Shown here: piece by piece, positions 58,801-64,000 of the stretch | Position numbering within the stretch: position 1 is the first letter of the stretch | How the letters are laid out: each line of letters starts with the position of its first letter | Assembly: GCA_025267735.1 (NCBI GenBank) | Contig: CM046299.1 | Coordinates: 20,792,232-20,856,231 of the forward strand | Direction of reading: 5' to 3' | Source: Mactra quadrangularis | Taxonomy: Eukaryota; Mollusca; Bivalvia; Venerida; Mactridae | Length of the DNA stretch: 64,000 bases | The notes under the pieces: generated by a model | Database searches by the model: none | What the model was told of the DNA's origin: nothing | The model's input: only the letters and a program-made list of their open reading frames with translations | Program-made: the position numbers and the translations under genes

Positions 58801-61800
58801 TCTATTGCCTCTGACAACCTAGGCTATATTTGTGTTCGGATAATTTAATTATTCTAGTAAACACTGGGTTTGGGCAAATAAAACATATGGTTGGTTGTCC
58901 AGTTGGACAACCTAGTTTAAGTCTTAAAGTCAAGCCCTGGTTGTTGAAATTTATGAGAAAATAGAACAATTTGAATCATTTAAGATCCATGGTTAATAAT
59001 GGTAGAATTTGCAGTAGAAGGAAGTTTATATCAATATTTACAACATCATCGTCCTGGCGATCTACGTGTAGAAATAAATTCTGATAGACGAGACAGTGTC
59101 AGTGTTAGAAATCAACAACTTACTTCTCTTAAACTACTGTCTTTAACTGCTCAAATTGTTAGTGGTTTACAACATATCAATAGATTTAAGGTAGGTGATC
59201 ATTTTGTGTACACTTTATATGAATAGATTTAAGGTAGGTTGTCATTTATGTGCAAAACTTAATTTCTAGTGTCAGTGTATCTCTTTGCTTGTTTAAGCAT
59301 GACTTTGCCATTTAACTTCTAATGATTTTAAAAATAAAGTATTATTCAGGAGATGAAACACAATGCATCAATAACTATGTGTGTGCTTTCTTTTTTCTCT
59401 TTGATTAACAAGTTACTTATTTAGTCTTTGCACAAACTATTGAATACTATCTGGTTGCAAATGGCACCTCTCACTTATAACCCACTCAGAAATGACTGAT
59501 TGTATCTTTAGATTGTTCTATTTACATTCAAACTCCAAACATCAAGAACACATTCTGATAAGTAGGGGTTGTAAGTAGCAAAGATATAATATGGTATTTG
59601 TATTCCCTGCCTTCAAGCTTGTTATTGAACAATTTACCACATGGCCATAAAACTAGTCCTAAGAATGTCCTCTTATGACAAGGAAGGTCACGAGTTTGAT
59701 TCTGGCTGGACAAAGGATATTTTATCAGATTACATCTGGCTTGGATGGTGGATATTTTATCAGATTACATCTGGCTTGGAAGGTGGATATTTCATCAGAT
59801 TACATCTGGCTTGGATGGTGGATATTTTATCAGATTACATCTGTGTTGGATGGTGGATATTTTATCAGATGACATCCGGCTTGGATGGTGGATATTTTAT
59901 CAGATTACATCTGGCTTGGATGATGGATATTTTATCAGATTACATCTGGCTTGGATGATGGATATTTTATCAGATTACATCTGGCTTGGATGATGGATAT
60001 TTTATCAGATTACATCTGGCTTGGATGGTGGATATTTTATCAGATTACATCTGGCTTGGATGATGGATATTTTATCAGATGACATCTGGCTTGGATGATG
60101 GATATTTTATCAGATGACATCCGGCTTGGATGGTGGATATTTCATCAGATTACATCATATTCTCTCTATGTATTTTCAGATGATATTTTATCGACTTAGA
60201 GCATCTAATATATTAGTATGTAAAGGTGGTACTTGTAAATTGTCAGGATTTGGTTTTGGTGTTGATATAACTGAAAGAAACATGTATGAATCTGTAAGTA
60301 TTTTAGTGATGATTTTAAAACAGAATAGCAGTGCCTTGCACCCTGACCTTTTTCTCATCCCTGCCATTGTTTGCTCCTACCTATGCAGATCAGTCTCAAT
60401 TTCAATTGTCTAAATTTCATTTGTCCAAGAATTTCGAAAGGCACTGTAAGATTGTCCATCTTAGGCAACCACAGTACTTTCTTCTGTTACGCTTGGTACA
60501 CTTAGGTGCCGTGGGCATTTTGATTGGCAAAATCTCCTTTCATGAATATGCATGATGCAGGGGAGACCAATCTTCTTCCAATGAAACTGCATGTTACAAT
60601 TAAATACTCATCAATAACAATGACATCATACTGTGATTTTATTGCGTAAAATAGAAACCAACACACATTTTTATTTTCTCATTTTGATTGGTAAACCAAA
60701 CCTTAGATATAAACATAACTTCACCAGCTAGTTTTCCGTTGTAGTTTCCTCGCAGAACCAATGAAACTGTCTCATTATTTATTCATGATTACGAGATTTT
60801 CCTAACCAAATTGCCCATGGTACATAACACAGCATAGCAGAGTAATGTATCGTGGGATTACCAACAATGATGATTGTCATGAATAGCTTTGAAATTTGAC
60901 AGATTTTACATTTTCTTAATTGACACAACAGTGCAAATCCAGTCTTGTAAATTTGCTTGATATTTAACATCATAACCTAAAGCATGTTATGAAAATTCTG
61001 TCATAAAATATTTGTTTAATATAAACAATTTATTTATTTGTCATTCCTATGTGGCAAACATAAATTACAGACAGATCTATAGCTAATGTTGCTGCAAAGT
61101 GGTGGAGCAATTTCCCCTGGCACTTAAAAGTTGTAGCAACAAGGCCTATTTATTTGCTAAATATGTGACATGTATTTCTTGGGTTTTAGTGCAAAGCTGT
61201 TATAACTCAATATAAGAAAAGAGTGAGTTACAACCTTTTTGCACTAAACCAGCAATTTGTTTTTATCATGTGTACATAACATGTTCGATTATTTCAGAAT
61301 TCAATGCCTTTGAGATGGATGAGCCCAGAATGTTTGACAGATAATGTATTTAATACAAAAACTGATGTATGGTCATTTGGTATACTGTTCTGGGAAATTG
61401 TACATTTTGGTAACTATTTTTTTGTTTACATTATAAGTTATCATAGCAATTATGTTCATATGAAGTATAGTTCCTTTTTTCTCAACAGTCAAAGCATGAA
61501 TAATTTCACGGTGATTTTGTGCTCTTTGTCTAACACTCGTGATATTGAGATAGTGTGTAATCATTCACCGTGAAATTATTCAAACTTTGACAGTTTAGAA
61601 AAACTGGACTATACTTTGTGCTACTGTTTACTGATCTTGTAAAACCTTTTATGTCAACAAAGGAAGTTAGAGAAGTCAAACATTATGTCATTGCATTTCT
61701 TTCTTAAATTTCTACAAGTTACTTGGTGCATTCTACCATCAGTGACTGACAAGTGCCTTACATGATTTAGATTCAGTGGTAGGAGGAAGATTGGCCATAA

Positions 61801-63023
61801 AAATTATTTCATAACCAAGCTCATCTTAAGTATGCCCCATCTGGGAATTGAACCTAAGACCTAACAATCAGTAGATTGGTGTGCTGCCATTTTTGTAGCC
61901 AAAATATCAGTTAGTGCACTAAAATTTAAAAGCATAGATATAAGTATTTTTTGTGTTTGAATATGGGCGAGTTGCTTAAGCATATCACTATCGTTTTGTG
62001 CTCTGGTACCCTTCTTATACCAAAAGGAATAAGTATGTTATATCAAATTCAGGGTACCAGGGGGCAAAGTGCTAGCTAGCGATATGCTTAGGCAACTCGC
62101 CCTATATGATATGTTACAGGTCATCTACCCTATCCTGACATGGGTCCACAAGAAGTTACAGAGAAGATACATACTGGATATAGAATGCCTCAACCTATAC
62201 ATTGCAGTGGTGATCTGTAAGTTATTGTCGTTGCTTGTTATCTGTATATGGTTTAAGTTTTCAGGTTTGATCTGGTGACTTAAGAAAAAGAGGAAAGTTT
62301 TTTTTCCTATGTAAAAGTGGCCTAGAACATAAAATTCAGAAATATTAGGATTAAAAATTTGTTGGACCTTCACCCATAAACCCATAATGTATTAAATATG
62401 TTTATATCTTGTTGACCAGATTGAAATAGTCTCATGACCTTGATTATGTACAGAAAAGGTCTTTAAATACTATTGCTATTAGTAATCATATGTATTGAAA
62501 TGTATTATTACAATACAGTTAATTCATTGCTTTATTTATCTAAAGGATCGGGCATGGCCAAGTGCTTACTAAGTTGGACTGGTAATAATTGGATAGCTAG
62601 GTTGAGTCCCATTCAAAATCAACCCCATTGTTTCCTTTTGCTAAAATCTTTATCTTACTGGATCAGTACTGGGGGACCAGGAATAGGACTCAAAAGTTAT
62701 ATACTAAGTTGTAAGAACTTGTTTCACAACTTAACTAAAATAAGTTAGTATAATCTTTACTAATTTATCCCAAGAAATCATTGATAAATGGCTTAAAATC
62801 TAGTTAAAACAAGATGTAATATAATGCTGTTTTATTTCTGTACAGGTACAACTTGATGTTGATGTGTTGGGCTGAGAACCCTGAGAATCGTCCAAGTTTT
62901 GGTGATATAATGCAGAATTTACATCATTTAGCTGAGAATGCAGAGAATCATATCAATATTGATAAATTACCTGATGGCTTGAGAAGTTCTGATATTATAG
63001 ATAGTATGAATTGTGTTGCTTAG
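37851..63023 (+). CDS. Ig-domain receptor tyrosine kinase-like protein, predicted pseudokinase, 16 exons, 760 aa
   Basis: The sixteen GT-AG exons listed separately join in phase to 2283 bp, exactly 760 codons plus TAG. Order: signal peptide (1-17); Ig1 (C40-C120); Ig2 (C161-C217, extra C142 and C231); Ig3 (C272-C319); transmembrane helix 371-393; juxtamembrane 394-450; kinase domain about 452-735; short tail. Kinase layout, including a short kinase insert (about 551-570), resembles FGFR/PDGFR-class receptors. Present: K485 of VAIK, E502 in helix C, N604, SPE 641-643, DVWSFG 655-660, [12 protein letters not shown] in the C-lobe. Missing: catalytic-loop Asp (IFYRLRASN for IHRDLAARN), DFG Asp (SGFG at 616-619) and two of three loop glycines (AKGSYVEV). 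Phosphotransfer is therefore unlikely. The family is known to signal at the plasma membrane; a decoy or co-receptor role is inference. Confidence 0.9.
37891..39110. other. Receptor intron 1, nothing recognised
   Basis: AT-rich, without a recognised repeat until the small element at 39111. Confidence 0.4.
39111..39272. mobile_element. hAT-like MITE, 162 bp
   Basis: The ends CAGGGCTCAACATTAA and GATGTTGAGCCCTG are inverted repeats. The interior has gcccagttggacacccagc. Related elements lie at 55365-55535 and 58777-58939. It ends 64 bp before exon 2. Confidence 0.65.
39337..39705 (+). CDS. Receptor exon 2, Ig-like domain 1
   Basis: 369 bp, phase 1 at both ends, the usual Ig-exon phase. It encodes residues 14-136 with C40, tryptophans W61/W62, the DAGTYTC signature at 114-120 and several N-glycosylation sequons (e.g. 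NIS, NSS). Confidence 0.9.
39718..39988 (-). repeat. SINE-like repeat, family D
   Basis: Collinear with 7690-7950 (aagtgcagtttaaagtc start, reversed B box gggatcaaaccatgg). Begins just after the exon 2 donor. Confidence 0.65.
39990..41215. other. Receptor intron 2, unassigned part
   Basis: No exon or repeat family was recognised in this AT-rich stretch. Confidence 0.35.
41220..41730. repeat. 17-bp minisatellite, about 30 copies
   Basis: The unit tgtccagtgttctcaac, with few variants (gtgcag, gttcag, tttatc). 17 is not a multiple of 3, so all three plus frames stay open and yield [13 protein letters not shown] artefact frames. Confidence 0.95.
42151..42250. repeat. 100-bp near-perfect palindrome
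   Basis: The arms 42151-42200 and 42201-42250 are reverse complements at about 85-90%; outer catatgaatatatgggt pairs with acccatatattcatatg. A plus frame starting inside it is not supported as coding. Confidence 0.75.
42251..43320. other. Receptor intron 2, unassigned part with a small hairpin
   Basis: No exon. A hairpin at about 42897-42978 (ggcttagtgcaaat / ttttgtgctaagcc) resembles one at 61185-61250. Confidence 0.4.
43326..43880. repeat. Dispersed repeat with TGACGTCA and CCAAT
   Basis: Shares end blocks with 29690-29990. It contains tgacgtcat (about 43651) and caaccaatgaaaat. Non-coding. Confidence 0.5.
44110..44385 (+). repeat. SINE family A, diverged copy
   Basis: Head gtgcagttggtagtgggcc, B-box region gagttctaatcctacc, body gtaggtgagtactcgttata, tail ttgtgttgagactgcattaa. 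Confidence 0.7.
44815..45435 (+). repeat. Tandem array of tRNA-sized (about 83 bp) units
   Basis: Seven to eight units start near gagttagttcagtcagga and contain gggtccaattcccagttgg. These correspond in spacing to a tRNA D-arm/A box and T-arm/B box. Copies are highly similar, and the first is the most diverged (gggtccgatacccagt). It looks like an amplified tRNA-derived SINE head; no unit folds obviously into a functional tRNA. Confidence 0.7.
45620..45900. mobile_element. Copy of the 12010-12450 element
   Basis: Shared blocks: gtttgagactagcactgtcc, atccctataaattgtcctgt and ccctgttaaatacagtaagt. It ends gtatcaaactctg, the counterpart of the terminal repeat at 12450. Confidence 0.6.
45900..47190. 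other. Receptor intron 2, unassigned part
   Basis: AT-rich, nothing recognised. Confidence 0.35.
47193..47985 (+). repeat. Tandem pair of SINE family A copies with duplicated flank
   Basis: Two units offset by 394 bp (from 47193 and 47587) each contain about 95 bp of flank (acttgtcaaaagggtccctt) and a SINE (heads near 47291 and 47686). The flank and heads are almost identical, but the SINE bodies and tails differ at many sites. Confidence 0.8.
47990..48675. other. Receptor intron 2, unassigned part
   Basis: No exon or repeat family was recognised. Confidence 0.35.
48680..48835. mobile_element. MITE family M2, copy 2
   Basis: Ends gttcgttttttcaactgtca and tgacagttgagaaaaaacgg, inner ends acggtgaatgcg and gtcaccgtg. 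Confidence 0.75.
48990..49213. mobile_element. MITE, 224 bp, ggccacaacaaattgatc ends
   Basis: The left end ggccacaacaaattgatcat and right end gatcaatttgttgtggcc are inverted repeats. The interior has gcgagcgagcgaag runs. Confidence 0.75.
49220..49915. other. End of receptor intron 2
   Basis: Non-coding. 49610-49870 shares blocks with 53354-53940 (actgtttcccgag, cagttcactcagaaaac, aggtaataat) and is a diverged member of that element. Confidence 0.45.
49919..50100 (+). CDS. Receptor exon 3, Ig-like domain 2 first half
   Basis: 182 bp, phase 1 in and phase 0 out. Residues 137-197 include C142, C161 and W175. Acceptor atttatag, donor atg|gtaaga. Confidence 0.88.
50453..50585 (+). CDS. Receptor exon 4, Ig-like domain 2 second half
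   Basis: 133 bp, phase 0 in and phase 1 out. Residues 198-241 with C217 (GKLFRCMV) and extra C231. Acceptor atttacag, donor t|gtaagt. Confidence 0.88.
51211..51600 (+). repeat. 43-bp tandem repeat of a splice acceptor and exon start, nine copies
   Basis: Copies of tattacag + atgcaccatatatcagtcat start at 51234, 51277, 51320, 51363, 51406, 51449, 51492, 51535 and 51578 (exact 43-bp spacing; two have acgcacc). The last copy is the real acceptor and the first bases of exon 5. The array is open in all three plus frames. Confidence 0.95.
51578..51723 (+). CDS. Receptor exon 5, Ig-like domain 3 first half
   Basis: 146 bp, phase 1 in and phase 0 out. Residues 242-290 include EGSNITLYC (C272) and YKW (W284). 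The acceptor belongs to the last unit of the 43-bp array. Acceptors at 51449 and 51320 would be in frame and add 43 or 86 residues. Confidence 0.88.
51730..52130. other. Receptor intron 5, first part
   Basis: AT-rich and non-coding; the 63-codon frame at 51918-52109 has no support. Confidence 0.4.
52131..52255. mobile_element. Inverted-repeat element, copy 2
   Basis: agtctacggaattag and ctaattttatagact ends, related to 22187-22358. Confidence 0.55.
52444..52597 (+). CDS. Receptor exon 6, Ig-like domain 3 second half
   Basis: 154 bp, phase 0 in and phase 1 out. Residues 291-341 with the LLDSGSYVC signature (C319) and extra C299 and C304. Donor ttg|gtatgt. Confidence 0.88.
52752..52980 (+). 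repeat. SINE family C copy
   Basis: Head gctgagcggttacaacgttt, tail ctaccgtgttgtttccttga and agttgtaagaacttatttca. Confidence 0.7.
53354..53940. mobile_element. Compound inverted-repeat element
   Basis: A hairpin at 53354-53490 has 46-bp arms (about 96% paired; ggggaacagtcaaaactatt). From 53490 a second inverted pair begins, ttttattacctaatgc at 53490-53505 and gcattaggtaataaaa at 53925-53940. A diverged relative lies at 49610-49870. Confidence 0.65.
54140..54240 (+). repeat. SINE family C, tail fragment
   Basis: Shares actatcctactagctcagta and tggacttgaaagtggttaat with 52752-52980. Confidence 0.55.
54311..54385 (+). CDS. Receptor exon 7, extracellular stalk
   Basis: 75 bp, phase 1 at both ends. 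Residues 342-366, Ser/Lys/Tyr-rich and hydrophilic ([11 protein letters not shown]). Skipping would preserve the frame. Confidence 0.82.
54390..55360. other. Receptor intron 7, nothing recognised
   Basis: Non-coding. A tctctctc-rich patch surrounds 55050-55130. Confidence 0.4.
55365..55535. mobile_element. hAT-like MITE, diverged
   Basis: aggcttgacattttagg and taatgccaagcccagg ends, interior ctggttgtccaaccaggcaa. Related to 58777-58939 and 39111-39272. Confidence 0.5.
55575..55663 (+). CDS. Receptor exon 8, transmembrane helix
   Basis: 89 bp, phase 1 in and phase 0 out. Residues 367-396; [20 protein letters not shown] then LAL followed by KMR stop-transfer basics. Confidence 0.9.
55670..56180. 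other. Receptor intron 8, nothing recognised
   Basis: AT-rich; no exon signal. Confidence 0.4.
56186..56296 (+). CDS. Receptor exon 9, juxtamembrane segment
   Basis: 111 bp, phase 0 at both ends. Residues 397-433 are charged ([10 protein letters not shown] then acidic [11 protein letters not shown]). Skipping would preserve the frame. Confidence 0.85.
56795..57370. repeat. 31-32 bp minisatellite, about 18 copies
   Basis: The unit atgatttataagtcccaaat / gctaaatttttt with small A/T-run length changes; ends about 100 bp before exon 10. Confidence 0.95.
57471..57636 (+). CDS. Receptor exon 10, kinase N-lobe (glycine loop, VAIK)
   Basis: 166 bp, phase 0 in and phase 1 out. Residues 434-488: [20 protein letters not shown], degenerate glycine loop (A458, G460, V463 at the GxGxxG positions) and intact VAIK (K485). 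Confidence 0.9.
58098..58208 (+). CDS. Receptor exon 11, helix C and beta-4
   Basis: 111 bp, phase 1 at both ends. Residues 489-525: [11 protein letters not shown] keeps the helix-C Glu (E502), then [13 protein letters not shown]. The donor gtaggt at 58209 is preferred because the next exon continues in frame. Confidence 0.87.
58777..58939. mobile_element. hAT-like MITE
   Basis: CAGGGCTAACACTAAAG and CTTAAAGTCAAGCCCTG ends. Contains ggttgtccagttggacaacc. Confidence 0.6.
58985..59190 (+). CDS. Receptor exon 12, hinge, kinase insert, helix E
   Basis: 206 bp, phase 1 in and phase 0 out, acceptor tttaag at 58979-58984. Residues 526-594: [20 protein letters not shown], a short Arg/Asp/Ser-rich insert, then [16 protein letters not shown]. 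Confidence 0.87.
59234..59700. other. Receptor intron 12, first part
   Basis: Starts with a duplicated exon end and donor (see findings). The rest is non-coding. Confidence 0.4.
59713..60165. repeat. 35-bp minisatellite, 13 copies
   Basis: The unit ggatattttatcagattaca / tctggcttggatggt; cagat recurs every 35 bp from 59726 to 60146 without drift. It ends about 15 bp before exon 13. The overlapping frames are artefacts. Confidence 0.95.
60180..60293 (+). CDS. Receptor exon 13, catalytic loop and DFG region (degenerate)
   Basis: 114 bp, phase 0 at both ends. Residues 595-632: [13 protein letters not shown] replaces IHRDLAARN-type sequence, N604 kept, then CKLSGFGFG replaces KxxDFG. One Tyr (Y630) is in a short activation segment. 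Confidence 0.87.
60300..61290. other. Receptor intron 13, nothing recognised except a hairpin
   Basis: Non-coding. Hairpin at about 61185-61250 (ggttttagtgcaaag / tttttgcactaaacc) related to 42897-42978. Confidence 0.4.
61298..61409 (+). CDS. Receptor exon 14, P+1 loop and helix F
   Basis: 112 bp, phase 0 in and phase 1 out. Residues 633-670: [11 protein letters not shown] and [19 protein letters not shown], well conserved. Confidence 0.9.
61466..61613. mobile_element. MITE family M2, copy 3
   Basis: Starts TATAGTTCC and ends GGACTATA; arms cttttttctcaacagtcaaa and tttgacagtttagaaaaact; 57 bp after exon 14. Confidence 0.75.
61715..61895 (-). repeat. SINE family B copy
   Basis: agtgactgacaagtgcctta, gattcagtggtaggaggaag and reversed B box gggaattgaacctaagacc. 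Confidence 0.6.
61961..62107. mobile_element. MITE ending at the exon 15 acceptor
   Basis: The ends atatgggcgagttgc and gcaactcgccctatat are inverted, with inner aagcatatc/gatatgctt. The right end is 12 bp before the acceptor AG at 62118-62119. Confidence 0.7.
62120..62216 (+). CDS. Receptor exon 15, helix G region
   Basis: 97 bp, phase 1 in and phase 2 out. Residues 670-701: [20 protein letters not shown] then RMPQPIHC. Confidence 0.88.
62220..62545. other. Receptor intron 15, first part
   Basis: Non-coding, nothing recognised. Confidence 0.4.
62547..62755 (+). repeat. SINE family C copy
   Basis: Head gcatggccaagtgcttacta, tail aagttgtaagaacttgtttc. Ends about 90 bp before exon 16. Confidence 0.65.
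62846..63023 (+). CDS. Receptor exon 16, kinase C-lobe end and tail
   Basis: 178 bp, phase 2 in, TAG at 63021-63023. Residues 702-760: [16 protein letters not shown], then a 25-30 residue tail ending DSMNCVA with no tyrosine. Confidence 0.9.
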
Positions 63024-63550
63024 ATGACATCAATTGAATGGTGAAATATTCCATTTACATGGCTGTGACAGTATCAGCTGAATGGTGAAATATTTCATTT
63101 GTATGACTGACACAATATCAGTTGTGTGGTTAAATATTTCACTCCTATAGCCGAGAAGTTAAAAATTTGTTACTAACGATACAAATGTGTTGTGATTATG
63201 TTGAAACTATATTTCATATCTCATGGTATAAAGAACCATCTAAGCAATTTTCGTAAACAAATCATGTTTATAAAAATAGAGACTACTTGTAATGTATTAT
63301 CACAGTTGATAGCACTATGTTACAGATGTGAGACTAAAAATGAAACAACTGTGTTGTGTAATTTTTCAGTCTTTATAATCAAATGTCATCATTCCATATT
63401 ATCATCAAAAATACTTCAAATTATGTGAACACTCCTTGTAGATGGTCAAGATAAGTCTTAACATTTTGTAAAAATGTTTATCATCAAAATAGCTCTTAGA
63501 CATACCGGTATGTACAACATGTGTAAATAAATTTAAATATTTACCATTAT
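63024..63550 (+). other. 3' UTR of the receptor gene
   Basis: Three 44-bp direct repeats follow the stop (63036, 63080, 63124 starts of gaatggtgaaatatt-like units). AATAAA at 63526-63531 is a candidate polyadenylation signal. Confidence 0.6.
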
Positions 63551-64000
63551 TCAAAACCTTTATAATACGTCCTTGCAGTAAAACATTTAACTGTAAGGCC
63601 TTAGCATTTTTCAGAAATTTTCTGCACTTTGGTTGCTATTTTTACCCCTATCACTGAGAAGCAATAACTCATGGCTATCTGTATAGCAATGAACAACCAG
63701 TAACATATTTTATTGCATTAAAAGGCCTCTGACCAATTCGCAAACAAGGATTTGATACATTCACTGTCTAAGACAAAAATGTTTTATACAATCCTTACCA
63801 AATCTGGTCAGAATGTTCTTTACTAGAATAGCTTAGACGAGTCTGAATATGATATCTATTTTCAGGCTATTTTCCTAAGCAAATGCTAGCTATCACTTAC
63901 CCCTGGTACCTTGGTACTTATTTCTTTTGGAGTGAGGTCAAGGATATCAAAGGACAAAGCGTTAAGTAGCAATATCATTAGAAAACTGACCAAATGTCTT
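63551..64000. other. Downstream stretch, nothing recognised
   Basis: No gene start or repeat boundary was recognised before the window ends. Confidence 0.35.

Noticed and set aside
59641..59993. [16 protein letters not shown] frames
   Set aside because: Product of the 35-bp array; not conserved domain sequence.

Overview
This is a 64 kb, AT-rich eukaryotic window with long introns, GT-AG splice sites and dense short interspersed repeats. The repeat content suggests a lophotrochozoan, most likely a mollusc. It includes tRNA-derived SINEs ending in a 'gacacggcgttaaaccc'-type tail, many short inverted-repeat (MITE-like) elements, and a GGGCCC-palindrome repeat next to 'tgggtgctcacctgag'. Species assignment is inference. 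No bacterial, CRISPR or organellar features were seen.

Three protein-coding genes can be rebuilt by matching splice sites and reading phase. (1) On the minus strand, about 16.1 kb down to 0.7 kb, lies a poly-C2H2 zinc-finger gene. It has a non-coding first exon, six coding exons and one continuous frame of about 1198 codons. (2) On the minus strand, 26.8 to 23.0 kb, lies a three-exon gene for an unrecognised basic protein of about 330 residues. A further short start exon at 29.6 kb is phase-compatible with it. (3) On the plus strand, 37.85 to 63.02 kb, lies a sixteen-exon receptor tyrosine kinase-like gene. Its exons join in phase into exactly 760 codons plus stop: signal peptide, three Ig-like domains, one transmembrane helix and an FGFR/PDGFR-type kinase domain.

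The strongest finding is in gene 3. The kinase domain keeps the VAIK lysine, the helix-C glutamate, the catalytic-loop Asn, the SPE motif and the whole C-lobe. It has lost the catalytic-loop aspartate (HRD) and the DFG aspartate (now GFG), and its glycine loop is degenerate. It therefore reads as an Ig-domain receptor pseudokinase under constraint rather than a dead gene. Its introns carry several minisatellites. One, at 51.2-51.6 kb, is a nine-fold tandem copy of the gene's own 3' splice site plus the first bases of the Ig3 exon. Another (13 x 35 bp) ends just before the exon encoding the altered catalytic loop.

The rest is repeat-derived: at least four SINE families, about twenty inverted-repeat elements (some with target duplications and one nested insertion), a 3' remnant of a non-LTR retrotransposon, a 0.3 kb pentanucleotide satellite, and a tandem array of tRNA-sized units with a tRNA-like T-arm. 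The main gene-free regions are 17-22.9 kb, 27-37.8 kb and the 10 kb second intron of the receptor gene.
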